Part shown: positions 1 through 9,562 of the stretch, one piece after another
Numbering within the stretch: position 1 is the first letter of the stretch
How the letters are laid out: the number at the start of each line of letters is the position of its first letter
NCBI RefSeq assembly: GCF_020216885.1
Contig: NZ_JAIWON010000062.1
Location: forward strand, 1-16,830
DNA from: Zymomonas sp.
GTDB lineage: Bacteria > Pseudomonadota > Alphaproteobacteria > Sphingomonadales > Sphingomonadaceae
Direction: 5' to 3'
Length of the DNA stretch: 16,830 bases
Program-made: the position numbers and the translations under genes
The notes under the pieces: model-generated
The model's database searches: none
Seen by the model: the letters and a program-made list of their open reading frames with translations, nothing else
Told to the model about the DNA's origin: nothing

Positions 1-1488
1 CTTCTTGTCCATTTCATCGAAAAACTTGTCGAGCAGGGCAACAACCACTCTAATGCCGCCTTGATAGCCCCATAACGGGAAGCGGTGATGGTGATGCCGA
101 TCGAAAATCGGGAAAGTTAGCCGAACAAGCGGGGTTTCCGTATCTTTTTCGAGATATTTTCCATAGGAATTCCCGATCAGCATATCGACTTTTTCAGTCG
201 CGAGCAGGGAACGCATATGCCAAAGATCTTTGCCACCCCATGCTTTGCAATCTTGGCCAAAAGCAGAGCTGTCGAATAGCGCCTGCATTTTCTTTTCCCA
301 TGCCTTGCTGCCATTGGTGGCAAGGCAATGGCGGGGTTCGCCACCCGTTTCCATGACAAAGCGTGCCATGCTGTAAACAAAGTCAGGATCGCCATAAATC
401 GCATAGCTTTTGCCATGGAGATAGGCTTGGCTGTCGGTAATGGCATCGACCAGACGACCGCGTTCTTTTTCGAGTTCAGCCGGAATGGCTTTTCCGGTCA
501 ATTCCGAAATTTTCATCAGAAAATCGTCGGTGCCTGATACGCCTAATGGATAATGGAAGGCGACGGTTTCCTGTCCGGTATTTTCGATATATTCGAGCGT
601 TTTCGGCGTGCAGTAAGACTGCATTGAAACCGTGGCTTTGGCATTGATGGCATCGGCAACCGCTTCCAAAGAAGTGCCACCATCATACATCCGAAATTCA
701 CCATCTGAAGGCGTATCGAATTGGTCGGATACATCAGACAGGATCGTGTATTTCACGCCCATCAGATCAAGCATCCGTTTTAATTCACGGTTATTGCCGA
801 CGGCATAACCATCGAAACCCGGAATGATATTGATAGAGTCATTGGGGCTTCGCGTTTTATCTTTCCAGAAATTTTCCAGAATACCCCGCATCATGTTGTC
901 ATAGCCCGTTACATGGCTACCAACGAAGGCTGGTGTATGAGCAAAAGGCACATTGAAATCAGCGGGAACCGAGCCTTTTTCTTTCGCGGTATTGATAAAG
1001 GATTGGAGATCATCCCCGATCACTTCGGCCATGCAGGTAGTCGAAACCGCAATCATTTTCGGGTTATATAGGCTGTAGGCATTCGCCAGCCCATCCACCA
1101 TATTGTTCAAACCGCCAAAAACCGCTGCATCTTCGGTCATGGAGGAAGATACCGCCGAAGCCGGTTCTTTGAAATGACGGGCAAGATGAGAACGGTAATA
1201 GGCAACACATCCCTGTGAGCCATGCACAAAACTTAACGTGCCTTCAAAACCGGCGGCGGCAAAGACCGCCCCCAAAGGCTGGCATGATTTTGCAGGATTG
1301 ATCGTCAGGGCTTCGCGGGCAAAGTTTTTCTCGCGATATTCCCAGCTTTTAGTCCAATCGGCAATTTCTTTGACCTTGTCGGCTTCTGGCATATTTTCAA
1401 GTTTGCTTTTGGCCGACAGCATCTCTTTATATTCTGGTTCCAGAAAGAGAGAGGCATAATCAAGGGTTTTTTCAACAGATTGAGGCAT
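1..1488 (-). CDS. nifK: Nitrogenase MoFe protein beta subunit NifK (C-terminus cut by window edge)
   Basis: Beta subunit of the cytoplasmic alpha2-beta2 MoFe protein, which carries the P-cluster together with NifD. I translated the minus strand from the ATG at 1486-1488. The frame stays open to base 1, giving 496 residues with no stop. The family is usually about 510-525 residues, so only a short C-terminal piece is missing. P-cluster ligand cysteines are visible at C69 (KSCQPLGA), C94 ([12 protein letters not shown]) and C152 ([12 protein letters not shown]), one residue off the Azotobacter numbering 70/95/153. The N-terminus lacks the long extension seen in some NifK proteins. A GAGG Shine-Dalgarno sequence lies about 8 bases before the start. 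The gene follows nifD after 59 bases that contain a perfect hairpin, and it is presumably transcribed from the nifH promoter. The next genes, outside the window, are probably nifE and nifN (inference). Confidence 0.98.
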   Translation of the reverse strand, partial: MPQSVEKTLDYASLFLEPEYKEMLSAKSKLENMPEADKVKEIADWTKSWEYREKNFAREALTINPAKSCQPLGAVFAAAGFEGTLSFVHGSQGCVAYYRSHLARHFKEPASAVSSSMTEDAAVFGGLNNMVDGLANAYSLYNPKMIAVSTTCMAEVIGDDLQSFINTAKEKGSVPADFNVPFAHTPAFVGSHVTGYDNMMRGILENFWKDKTRSPNDSINIIPGFDGYAVGNNRELKRMLDLMGVKYTILSDVSDQFDTPSDGEFRMYDGGTSLEAVADAINAKATVSMQSYCTPKTLEYIENTGQETVAFHYPLGVSGTDDFLMKISELTGKAIPAELEKERGRLVDAITDSQAYLHGKSYAIYGDPDFVYSMARFVMETGGEPRHCLATNGSKAWEKKMQALFDSSAFGQDCKAWGGKDLWHMRSLLATEKVDMLIGNSYGKYLEKDTETPLVRLTFPIFDRHHHHRFPLWGYQGGIRVVVALLDKFFDEMDKK

Positions 1489-1512
1489 CGTCTAATCCTC
1501 TTTTATCAGGGG

Positions 1513-1534
1513 TGGCAGGGACTTTGCCCTGCCA
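1513..1534 (-). other. Perfect 8-bp hairpin between nifD and nifK
   Basis: TGGCAGGG (1513-1520) and CCCTGCCA (1527-1534) form an 8-bp GC-rich stem with a 6-base loop, just after the nifD stop codon and about 25 bases before the nifK start. No T-run follows on the minus strand, so it does not look like a full intrinsic terminator. A role in mRNA processing, 3'-end protection of nifHD, or setting the NifD:NifK ratio is possible but is inference. Confidence 0.6.
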
Positions 1535-1547
1535 TAGGCTGCCCCAT

Positions 1548-3023
1548 TTAAGCGGCGGTTTTCCAAGGGGCTTTGAACATGCCCCAGACTGGGCTATTGA
1601 TGGCCAAATCCATGTCACGGGCAAAAATGGCAAAGCCGTCATAACCATGATAAGGCCCTGAATAATCCCATGAATGCATCTGGCGGAATGGTATGCCGGC
1701 TTTTTGAACCGCATATTTTTCCTTGATGCCGGAACCGACCAGATCGGGGCGAATAGCCTCGATGAATTTTTCCAGCTCATAGGTTGAGGCGTCGTCATAA
1801 ATTAACGTGCCTTCTTTGACGTAATGGCCTGTCCGCTGGTAATCATCGTTATGGGCAAATTCATAGCCGGTCGCGACGATTTCCATACCCAAATCGGTAT
1901 AGGCATTAACGACATGGCGTGACCGCAATCCGCCGACATAAAGCAAGACTTTTTTGCCTTCGAGGCGGGGGCGATATTTGGCAATCACTGCATCGGCCAA
2001 AGGCTGATATTTGGCGATGACGCGTTCAGCCCCTTCTTTGATCTTGTCATCGAAATGCTCGGCAATACTGCGAAGGGAGGCTGCAATCTGGCTAGGGCCA
2101 AAAAGATTATATTCCATCCACGGAATACCGTGCTTTTCTTCCATATAGCGGCTGATGTAATTCAATGACCGATAGCAATGGATCAGATTCATCTTGGCCT
2201 TTGGCGCGCGTTCGATTTCGGCCAAAGTGGCATCACCCGACCAGCTACCGATTACCCGCAAACCCATTTCTTCAAGAAGAATACGGGAAGACCACGCATC
2301 ACCACCGATATTATAGTCACCCAAGATATTGACATCATAAGGGGAGGGTTCAAAGGGAACCTGATTACCGTCTTGGTCAAGCACCCAGTCACGAATGACA
2401 TCACAGGCGATATGATGACCCAAAGACTGCGATACCCCGCGAAAGCCTTCGCACCGCACCGGAACGATGGTTTTCCCGCTGATTTTTTTCTGTTCACGGG
2501 CAACGGATTCAATATCGTCACCGATCAAGCCGACTGGGCATTCTGATTGAATGGTCGTGCCATGATTAAGCGGGAACAGCTCGTCAATTTCAGCTAGAAT
2601 TTTTTTCAGCTTTTTATCACCGCCGAAAACAATATCTTTTTCCTGATAATCGGAGGTGAATTGCATGGTGACAAAACTGTCCACGCCGGTGGTGCCGTTA
2701 TAGAAATTCCGGCGTTGTGACCATGAATAATGGCCGCAACCAACGGGGCCATGGCTGATATGAACCATGTCTTTGACAGGCCCCCAGACCACGCCTTTTG
2801 AGCCGGCATAAGCACAGCCGCGGATCGTCATCACACCCGGAATGGATTTGATATTCGACTTAACGCTGCATTCGCTCAAGGCACCGGGATCGGCGTCGGT
2901 ATCGGGGGCTTTGGCAACCGTCAGATGTTTCTGACGGCGCTTTTTGGCCTTGGCCGGATAGGCTTCAAGCACTTCCTCGATGAGGCGGGTGTTGAAGATG
3001 GTTTCTTCCTCATTCAAGCTCAT
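1548..3023 (-). CDS. nifD: Nitrogenase MoFe protein alpha subunit NifD
   Basis: Alpha subunit of the MoFe protein. It binds FeMo-cofactor, where N2 is reduced, and shares the P-cluster with NifK. It is 491 residues and complete. P-cluster cysteines are C70 (TIRGCAYAG), C96 ([13 protein letters not shown]) and C162 ([12 protein letters not shown]). FeMo-co ligands are C283 ([11 protein letters not shown]) and H450 ([14 protein letters not shown]). All five sit exactly 8 residues beyond the Azotobacter positions 62/88/154/275/442, which confirms the register. I chose the ATG at 3021-3023 (MSLNEEET) because TAAGGAG lies about 6 bases upstream. An in-frame ATG at 3044 would add 7 residues but overlaps the nifH 3' end and lacks such a site. 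The gene starts 10 bases after the nifH stop, so the two are cotranscribed. The N-terminal 30-50 region is lysine/arginine rich and less conserved. Confidence 0.98.
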   Translation of the reverse strand: MSLNEEETIFNTRLIEEVLEAYPAKAKKRRQKHLTVAKAPDTDADPGALSECSVKSNIKSIPGVMTIRGCAYAGSKGVVWGPVKDMVHISHGPVGCGHYSWSQRRNFYNGTTGVDSFVTMQFTSDYQEKDIVFGGDKKLKKILAEIDELFPLNHGTTIQSECPVGLIGDDIESVAREQKKISGKTIVPVRCEGFRGVSQSLGHHIACDVIRDWVLDQDGNQVPFEPSPYDVNILGDYNIGGDAWSSRILLEEMGLRVIGSWSGDATLAEIERAPKAKMNLIHCYRSLNYISRYMEEKHGIPWMEYNLFGPSQIAASLRSIAEHFDDKIKEGAERVIAKYQPLADAVIAKYRPRLEGKKVLLYVGGLRSRHVVNAYTDLGMEIVATGYEFAHNDDYQRTGHYVKEGTLIYDDASTYELEKFIEAIRPDLVGSGIKEKYAVQKAGIPFRQMHSWDYSGPYHGYDGFAIFARDMDLAINSPVWGMFKAPWKTAA

Positions 3024-3033
3024 CTTGGGCTCC

Positions 3034-4038
<1,005 letters not shown>

Positions 4039-4084
4039 TCATTGCCGGAAAAAAGGAGGGCGATTTATAAATTGTAAGGTTCTT

Positions 4085-4100
4085 TGTTCGAAGCGCGACA
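4085..4100 (-). promoter_or_regulatory. NifA upstream activator site for nifHDK
   Basis: TGT-TCGAAGCGCG-ACA fits the NifA binding consensus TGT-N10-ACA perfectly. Its centre is about 120 bases upstream of the predicted nifH start, a normal enhancer distance. The motif is a palindrome, so either strand assignment is possible; the sigma-54 promoter it serves is on the minus strand. Its right half overlaps a longer inverted repeat (4095-4121). Confidence 0.88.
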
Positions 4101-4121
4101 AATCATACATTATGATGTCGC
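4095..4121. repeat. Inverted repeat (10-bp arms) overlapping the NifA site
   Basis: The left arm is GCGAC then AA then ATCAT (4095-4106). The spacer is ACATT. The right arm is ATGAT-GTCGC (4112-4121). Arms of 10 bp pair perfectly apart from a 2-base insertion in the left arm. The dyad shares 4095-4100 with the NifA site, so a protein bound here could compete or cooperate with NifA. The ligand is unknown. It could also act as an RNA hairpin only if transcription crosses it. Confidence 0.6.
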
Positions 4122-4221
4122 AAAACATATGATATTTATAATTTTTAATCTTTTATTATAAAATAATAATGTGTGTTTTTAAGGCACGGATAAAAGGTAA
4201 ATTATTCTACGGGTTAATTGT

Positions 4222-4240
4222 GATATTGATTCTCATTATT
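4222..4240 (+). promoter_or_regulatory. Fur-like box before TonB receptor 1
   Basis: The 19 bases GATATTGATTCTCATTATT match the classical Fur consensus GATAATGATAATCATTATC at 15 of 19 positions, counted by hand. They lie about 60 bases before the receptor start and overlap a weak possible -35 (TTGATT, 4226-4231) with a possible -10 CATATT at 4249-4254. Iron repression of the receptor is therefore likely. The exact Fur-family member is not shown by the sequence. Confidence 0.72.
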
Positions 4241-4298
4241 TTTGTTATCATATTCCCTTTCCATTGCGAGACGTTATCAATAAAAAATAGGGGAATGA

Positions 4299-6428
4299 AT
4301 GAGAAACCCGTTACAGAAATGGGGTATGCTGCAAAGCGGAACCTGTCTTTTTGCTCTTTTGATATCATCGCCATCACATGCTGCAAAAGGTAAAAAAGAC
4401 GATCCCACTGATCTGGTTATCACCGCCAAAAAAGACAGCGATGACTATGGGCAAAAACGCAATATGGCGGCCAAGATAGATATTGCCAATCGTGATTTAC
4501 CCCAAACAGTCAACACTGTATCGGCGCAGTTAATGCGGGATCAGATGGTTCTGTCCCAGCAAGATGCCTTGAAAAATGTTCCGGGTGTTTCTTTCTCTAC
4601 GGGAGACGGTCAGCGCGATCAGGTTTTCATCCGTGGCTTTAATGCTTTTGGTGATGAATTTGTAAATGGTTTTCGAGATGATGCCCTTTATTTCAGGGAT
4701 ATGTCCAATATTGAAAATATCGAGGTTTTGAAAGGCCCTTCGGCTGCTCTCTTTGGACGCGGATCGGCGGGCGGTATTGTCAATCGGGTGACAAAACAAG
4801 CTGATACCAATATCACCAATGTGACTTTTACCGGTGGGTCATGGAATGATTATCGTGGTCAATGGGACTTTGGTCGTAACAGCAAAAGAACGGGTAATGG
4901 TTTCCGTTTAACGGGCGCCATCGAGAATGGTGATAGTTATCGCGATCAACAATTTGTCCATCGTTTCGCTATAGCGCCCTCTTTCATGTATGGGAAAGGC
5001 ACTGATACAGTTGTGACCGTTCAGGCTGATTATTTGAAAGATCGCCGAATTGCCGATTTGGGCAATCCTTCTTTGAATGGTCGCACAATCAATGTCGATC
5101 ACCCCGAAATCTATTACGGGTCAGCCGATGCGGCTAAATATGACTATACCCAATCAACCGTATTTTCCCAGACGATCAACGCCGTCCACCATTTTTCCGA
5201 TAATTTATCATTAAGGGATGGCTTTCGTCATTATGATTATAAAATGTTTCGGGGCAATACCAGTCCCGCAAGCGGGGTTGTCGATGGATTAGTCCAGCTT
5301 TCCCACCATCCGGCTTCCCGAGACGAAAACGGATGGGATAACCAGTTAGAGCTGACGCAAAAAATCGACAGCGGCAAGATTCATCAGACACTGCTTTATG
5401 GTTTTGAAGTTTCCCGCCAAAGTAAACTTTCGACTACCTATGCGACTTATCCCGGTAAGAATGCTTCGGCAGCCGAGAAAGCTAGTTTTTATGTCGATGC
5501 CTATAATCCGGTCTTACCCACTATTACAGGTGATGACCTTACCAGTATTACCAACCAGAATCGCGGCATTTTTTATGATTATGGTCTGTATATTCAGGAT
5601 GCGGTCGATTTTTCTCATGGATTTAAATTGCTAGCGGGTATCCGCTGGGATTCCTTTAGTCAGACGACTTTACCTTTGGCAGGCTCTGCGAGCTATGCCC
5701 ATCGCCTTGATCATACATGGAGTCCCCGTGTTGGTTTGACCTATGAACCTGATAACCACCAATCCTATTATATTTCGTGGAGTAAAAGTTATCAGCCCTC
5801 TGGTGAAACGCTGAATATTGTTGCCAAGCAAGCGGATTTGATTCCTTCTGCGACAACGTCAAAGGAAATCGGTGCCAAATATAACCTATGGCATGATCGC
5901 TTAACGATACAGATTGCCGGTTTTATCATTAAGAAAACCCATATTCAGGCGACCAATCCGCTGGATAATAGCACGATGGCGATAGGCACCCAACGCAATG
6001 AGGGGGCTGAATTTTCTGCCACCCTTGATGTCGGGAAAGATATTCATTTGATTGCGGGTTATGCCTATTTAAGAACCAAAAATCTGGCTTCGGCTGTGCC
6101 GGCTTATGTTGGGAAAGAAGGCACTTTGGCACCTCATAACCAAGGCAATTTCTATATCACCAAGAGTTTCGGCAAGCATTTCGGTATTGGCGGCGGCATG
6201 AATTATGTGGGTAATCGTTGGGCTGATCCAAGCAATACTGTTATTTTACCGCATTATGTGACCGGTGATGCCATGGGGTGGGCGCAATTCGGGCGATATC
6301 GTTTCCAGATCAATGCCTATAATCTGTCGAATGCCCATTATGTCGTTTCGGGACATGGCACCAATGCCAATCTGAACATGCCAGGCGCTCCACTGAATTT
6401 CAGGGGAACGATCAGCGTATCTTTATAA
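4299..6428 (+). CDS. TonB-dependent siderophore receptor (Fiu/catecholate-type), receptor 1
   Basis: Outer-membrane gated beta-barrel for ferric-siderophore uptake, 709 residues, energised by TonB-ExbBD (not in this window). An N-terminal signal peptide is visible: basic start, hydrophobic core at 12-24, likely cleavage after SHA or HAA near 27-29. A TonB box-like stretch DLVITAK is at 38-44. The plug domain spans about 60-168, with the family signatures DALKNVPGVSF, QVFIRGF, and IEVLKGPSAALFGRGSAGG at 141-159. The rest is a 22-strand-type barrel. The plug resembles Fiu-like catecholate receptors, but the substrate cannot be fixed from sequence. The last residue is Leu, not the usual Phe. The ATG at 4299 has AGGGGA four bases upstream. 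It diverges from nifH and converges with the SIR2-like gene, leaving only 12 bases between them. The Fur-like box suggests iron control. Confidence 0.92.
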   Translation: MRNPLQKWGMLQSGTCLFALLISSPSHAAKGKKDDPTDLVITAKKDSDDYGQKRNMAAKIDIANRDLPQTVNTVSAQLMRDQMVLSQQDALKNVPGVSFSTGDGQRDQVFIRGFNAFGDEFVNGFRDDALYFRDMSNIENIEVLKGPSAALFGRGSAGGIVNRVTKQADTNITNVTFTGGSWNDYRGQWDFGRNSKRTGNGFRLTGAIENGDSYRDQQFVHRFAIAPSFMYGKGTDTVVTVQADYLKDRRIADLGNPSLNGRTINVDHPEIYYGSADAAKYDYTQSTVFSQTINAVHHFSDNLSLRDGFRHYDYKMFRGNTSPASGVVDGLVQLSHHPASRDENGWDNQLELTQKIDSGKIHQTLLYGFEVSRQSKLSTTYATYPGKNASAAEKASFYVDAYNPVLPTITGDDLTSITNQNRGIFYDYGLYIQDAVDFSHGFKLLAGIRWDSFSQTTLPLAGSASYAHRLDHTWSPRVGLTYEPDNHQSYYISWSKSYQPSGETLNIVAKQADLIPSATTSKEIGAKYNLWHDRLTIQIAGFIIKKTHIQATNPLDNSTMAIGTQRNEGAEFSATLDVGKDIHLIAGYAYLRTKNLASAVPAYVGKEGTLAPHNQGNFYITKSFGKHFGIGGGMNYVGNRWADPSNTVILPHYVTGDAMGWAQFGRYRFQINAYNLSNAHYVVSGHGTNANLNMPGAPLNFRGTISVSL

Positions 6429-6440
6429 AAGAGGCAAGTG

Positions 6441-7301
6441 TTATTCAGCTCTCTTTTCGGGGAGAGCTGATGAAAGATAATCAGATAAAAAATCTGCTAT
6501 TTTTTTGAGTGAAAGTGGTAGCGCAATTATCTGCATCTCTTCTAAAAAACGCCGCTCATTTCTGGTCAGATTCTCGATATCAACTAGGGCGAAATGAGGC
6601 GCTTTTGATCTTTTGATGATCTGCCTTGCAAAACTTCTCAGCATTTGGTCATCAAAATGGCAACCGATGAACAGGAAGCTGCATGATGACCGTCTTTCTT
6701 GCACCGATTCAGGAATCGGGGTCTGAATATCAATTTCGGTCAAGACTTCGACATAATCGGAATCTGAAATCAGATAATTTTGATGCGGTGCAACAGAGCC
6801 ATGGGGCTTGTAAAGAAGGGTTTGCCATTCTTTGACGCTTTCCATCGGGACTTCTTCGCCTGTGGCATCATAGGCTATGAACCAACGATATTCGTTAATC
6901 GCTGCGTGATTGATGCCTTGAATTTCGCCCCATTTTAAAGTCTTGTCTTGGGATAAAGCCTGACGCATGGCACCATCATACCAGCTGTCAACGATAAGCG
7001 GGGGATGAAGCGCGGCGATGAGTTGATGCAGTGGGGAAGGGATTACCGGATTTTCAAAGGCGGCATTCATAATCGCTGTCAGGGTTTTTCGATGGCGGCG
7101 GCTTTCGATATATTGCGCGGCTGCCCAAGGATTACCTTTTGCCCGTTTGGGAAGGGCTACCTTCTTCCCGAAAAAATCGGCTAGCCCCTTTATTGAAACC
7201 GGTGTCCACTGATTAGCGGTGATCGCGGTGACATCGGGGCCTAGATAAAAAGCGAGAGCCTGACGCGATAAATGGTCAGAAATATCTGACAGGATATCCA
7301 T
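6441..7301 (-). CDS. SIR2-like domain protein, last gene of the nifB operon
   Basis: 286 residues, related to the SIR2_2/Sir2-like fold (Pfam SIR2-like type, from recall). Visible landmarks in order are: an N-terminal Rossmann start FYLGPDVTAI at 18-27, where true Sir2 proteins have GAGxS; LIVDSWYDG at 102-110, where Sir2 has T-x-N-x-D; the catalytic-type KPHGSV with His167; the YLISDSDY stretch at 176-183; and FIGCHFDDQMLRSF at 211-224, the usual C-terminal nucleotide-site motif. The Asn of the NAD site is replaced (Trp107) and the GAG motif is lost, while His is kept. Sirtuin or NADase activity is therefore doubtful. The start codon overlaps the nifT stop by one base (TGATG), so translation is coupled. 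Function unknown; a nitrogenase-linked role is inferred only from context. A defence-type SIR2 is possible but less likely inside this operon. Confidence 0.75.
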   Translation of the reverse strand: MDILSDISDHLSRQALAFYLGPDVTAITANQWTPVSIKGLADFFGKKVALPKRAKGNPWAAAQYIESRRHRKTLTAIMNAAFENPVIPSPLHQLIAALHPPLIVDSWYDGAMRQALSQDKTLKWGEIQGINHAAINEYRWFIAYDATGEEVPMESVKEWQTLLYKPHGSVAPHQNYLISDSDYVEVLTEIDIQTPIPESVQERRSSCSFLFIGCHFDDQMLRSFARQIIKRSKAPHFALVDIENLTRNERRFLEEMQIIALPLSLKKIADFLSDYLSSALPEKRAE

Positions 7302-7513
7302 CAGTTTTCTTCTGCGCGTTTACGCGCTTCGATAGTAATCGGTAATGGGGTATCGGCGGCCATATCCGGCAATTCCAATGTCCAGCCGTTTTTTAAGCGT
7401 ATCCAGCCGCCCCAAATATCAGGCTTTTCCTGTTCGATAACCGCTTCTTCAAGGTCTTTTTTCGGAACATAGACGGAAAGCCCTCTTGCTGTTTGGCGCA
7501 GCATTATTTTCAT
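7301..7513 (-). CDS. nifT: NifT/FixU family protein
   Basis: 70-residue small protein of the NifT/FixU family. Recognisable family features are MKIMLRQ at the start, the GLSVYVPKKDLEE segment (11-23), the WGGWIRLKNGW block (34-44) and the closing LPDMAADTPLPITIEARKR (48-66). The biochemical role is not settled; mutants in other diazotrophs have mild or no phenotype (family knowledge). The start ATG at 7511-7513 has GGAG about 8 bases upstream. It sits 20 bases after nifZ and overlaps the start of the SIR2-like gene by one base. The gene order nifB-fdxN-nifZ-nifT is common in alphaproteobacterial nif clusters. Confidence 0.95.
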   Translation of the reverse strand: MKIMLRQTARGLSVYVPKKDLEEAVIEQEKPDIWGGWIRLKNGWTLELPDMAADTPLPITIEARKRAEEN

Positions 7514-7533
7514 ATTGTGTCTCCGAAAGAAGT

Positions 7534-7788
7534 CTAAAGCGCGATGTCTAATTCTCGTTTCCGCATACCGACAATTTTGCCGCGTTCGACAAAATCGACG
7601 GCATAAATATAATAGCGTTGAAGAAAGACACCGATATCGCGGATATAACCGACATCGCCTTTGTTAATCAGGATTTCGCCGATATCGGCACCGATAAAAG
7701 TTCCGTCATTTTTGATATGAAGGCGTGATTTAACCTTGGTTCCAACGGGAAAGACCGGTGCTTTTTGAATTTCATTTTCGTCATTCAT
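7534..7788 (-). CDS. nifZ: NifZ family nitrogenase maturation protein (short form)
   Basis: 84 residues. NifZ acts as a chaperone in forming the second P-cluster of the MoFe protein (known from Azotobacter). The single conserved NifZ domain fills nearly the whole protein: FPVGTKVKS at 13-21, IKNDGTFIGADIGEILI at 25-41, KGDVGYIRDIGVFLQRYYIY at 43-62, then AVDFVERGKIVGMRKREL. It is shorter than the roughly 150-residue Azotobacter form and lacks its C-terminal tail; short single-domain forms are known in rhizobia-type clusters (recall). It lies 33 bases after fdxN, and an AAAGG ribosome-binding site precedes the ATG at 7786-7788. Confidence 0.93.
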   Translation of the reverse strand: MNDENEIQKAPVFPVGTKVKSRLHIKNDGTFIGADIGEILINKGDVGYIRDIGVFLQRYYIYAVDFVERGKIVGMRKRELDIAL

Positions 7789-7821
7789 CCATTCAGCCTT
7801 TCCCGAAGTCAGAATTTAAAA

Positions 7822-8016
7822 TCAGGCCGGAATGCAGGTGTCTGGCATCGGGCAGATGGCGGCACATTGCGGTTCATCAAACTGACCGTCGCATTCGGTG
7901 CAGCTATTAGGATCAATGATGAAAACATCGCCTTTCATTTTGATCGCTGAATTGGGGCATTCAAATTCACAAGCGCCACAAGCGGTGCAATTTTCAGCAA
8001 CAATTTTATAAGACAT
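7822..8016 (-). CDS. fdxN: 2[4Fe-4S] ferredoxin FdxN-type
   Basis: 64-residue bacterial ferredoxin with two clusters. The first motif is CxxCxxCxxxCP (C10, C13, C16, C20). The second is expanded, Cx2Cx8CxxxCP (C39, C42, C51, C55), as is typical of nif-linked FdxN ferredoxins. One additional cysteine, C61, lies near the C-terminus. It is a low-potential electron carrier in the cytoplasm. In other diazotrophs FdxN supplies electrons for NifB-dependent cofactor synthesis and can also feed nitrogenase. Its position directly after nifB (39 bases) supports the first role. With rnf nearby, RNF-reduced ferredoxin is a plausible source of its electrons (inference). AGGA lies about 9 bases before the ATG. 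Confidence 0.95.
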   Translation of the reverse strand: MSYKIVAENCTACGACEFECPNSAIKMKGDVFIIDPNSCTECDGQFDEPQCAAICPMPDTCIPA

Positions 8017-8055
8017 AGTTCCAATCCTTCTACTAAAGTAATGATAAACGGATAT

Positions 8056-9525
8056 TCAGGCTATCCGGCGATTCTCTTTGGAAAACCGTGCCGCATACCA
8101 AGAAGAAAGGCCACTTTCTATCCAGTCATGGGCATAAGCAACATTGACCTCGATACCCGCTTTTTCCAGTTTTTCTCGAGGACAATCCCCAATACGGGCG
8201 CATAAAACCGCCTGAATACCTTCTAAGGCTGTGATAATATTATCCAGCCGTTGGTCATCGCCATTGCCTTCCGCACAATAAAGCGGAATTTTGCGATGAC
8301 TGATGAATTTTACGCCATAAGGGGAAACTTCGTAAATCTGAAATTCTTGGGCATGCCCAAAATGCTGGTTAATCCGCCCGCCTTGCTTGGAAACAACGGC
8401 AGCAAGGATAGTCGGCTTGGCCTCTAATTCGGCCAATTTTCTTTCCGCCGATTTCTTCTGTTGCAGATGTTCACCTCGCTCTTGGGCAACGATTTCACGA
8501 TAGCTGGCACGATTGGCGGGGTTATATTCCAGTGTTTCGGGGATTTTATCCATCGAGAAAGCTTGCCCGCGATCTTCTCCCAATAAGCCAATGGCATCCG
8601 CCCGACATTGCCGACAATGGCGCATCAATTTTGTGCCATCGGCTAATTGATTTTGAAGTGCCATCAATTCCTGATGACTGGGCTCTCTCTGTCCGGTCAG
8701 GCCAAAATGGGTTCCATGCGCTGGATCAGAAATTAGCGGCATGATATTATGAAGAAATGCGCCTTTTTCTTTGACGACCCGATTAACTTCCAACAAATGC
8801 GTGTCATTGATGTCCGGTATCATGACCGAATTGACTTTGGTCAGAATGCCGCGTTCTTTCAGCAATTCTAATGCCAGCATTTGCCGTTCATGCAGAATTC
8901 GGGAGGCTTCTATCCCTGTCCAGCGTTTATTATTGAAAAAGATCCAAGGATAGATTTTTGCCCCGATTTCAGGATCAACCATATTGATCGTCAAAGTGAC
9001 ATGATCAATATTCATCTTGGCAATGTCGTCGATACAATCCGCCAAAGCCAATCCATTGGTTGAAAGGCAAAATTTTACATCGGGAATAACCTTGGCCACC
9101 TCTTCAAAGGTTTCTTTGGTTTTTTCCCAATCGTAACAGGCATCTCCGGGGCCTGCGATACCCAGAACCGAAAGCTGGGATACTTCATTGGCAACAGCAA
9201 TGACTTTTCGCAAAGCTTGTTCCGGTGTCAGCCTTTCCGAGACGACCCCCGGGCGGCTTTCATTGGCACAGTCATATTTCCGGTTGCAATAATTACATTG
9301 GATATTGCAAGCCGGAGCGACCGCCACATGCATACGGGCAAAATATTGATGTGCCTCTTCGGAATAGCAGGGATGGTCTTTGACTTTTTCCCAGATGTCA
9401 TCTGCCAAGCCATGAGCATCTGACATTTTGCCACAGGCCGATGAAGCGCAACCCTCTGTTTGGGGGCGGGGGCTAGGGATACCCCCTTTAGATTCCAATG
9501 GCTGGATATGGATGAGCTGGGACAT
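8056..9525 (-). CDS. nifB: NifB, radical SAM FeMo-cofactor biosynthesis protein
   Basis: 489 residues. NifB uses S-adenosylmethionine to fuse two [4Fe-4S] clusters and insert the central carbide, giving NifB-co, the [8Fe-9S-C] core of FeMo-co. The radical SAM motif CxxxCxxC is at C73, C77 and C80 (PACNIQCNYCNRKYDC), followed by ANESRPGV. The N-terminal segment also holds C26 and C31 (EGCASSACGK) and HPC53, typical of NifB. The C-terminal part, from about residue 360, is a NifX/NafY-like domain (ILAAVVSKQGGRINQHFGHA) that carries the cofactor core. I chose the ATG at 9523-9525, which has AGGA a few bases upstream; a GTG at 9546 would add 7 residues and lies very near the predicted transcription start. 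It has its own sigma-54 promoter and leads fdxN, nifZ, nifT and the SIR2-like gene. Confidence 0.98.
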   Translation of the reverse strand: MSQLIHIQPLESKGGIPSPRPQTEGCASSACGKMSDAHGLADDIWEKVKDHPCYSEEAHQYFARMHVAVAPACNIQCNYCNRKYDCANESRPGVVSERLTPEQALRKVIAVANEVSQLSVLGIAGPGDACYDWEKTKETFEEVAKVIPDVKFCLSTNGLALADCIDDIAKMNIDHVTLTINMVDPEIGAKIYPWIFFNNKRWTGIEASRILHERQMLALELLKERGILTKVNSVMIPDINDTHLLEVNRVVKEKGAFLHNIMPLISDPAHGTHFGLTGQREPSHQELMALQNQLADGTKLMRHCRQCRADAIGLLGEDRGQAFSMDKIPETLEYNPANRASYREIVAQERGEHLQQKKSAERKLAELEAKPTILAAVVSKQGGRINQHFGHAQEFQIYEVSPYGVKFISHRKIPLYCAEGNGDDQRLDNIITALEGIQAVLCARIGDCPREKLEKAGIEVNVAYAHDWIESGLSSWYAARFSKENRRIA

Positions 9526-9562
9526 AACATTCCTAACGGCTAACACGCTTTACCAAAAGGTA

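Noticed and set aside
4136..4161. TTATAAT/ATTATAA inverted repeat in the nifH/receptor 1 region
   Set aside because: Pure A/T repeat in an AT-rich stretch; expected by chance and no supporting context.
4169..4393. A 74-codon plus-strand frame with a hydrophobic N-terminus overlapping the start of receptor 1
   Set aside because: It contains the Fur-like box, has no ribosome-binding site, and its second half is only another frame of the receptor signal peptide region.
6445..6470. A 9-bp inverted repeat (TCAGCTCTC / GAGAGCTGA) near the convergent ends of receptor 1 and the SIR2-like gene, considered as a terminator
   Set aside because: No T-run on either strand, and most of it encodes the last residues of the SIR2-like protein. 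It may still act as a weak bidirectional signal, but I would not call it.
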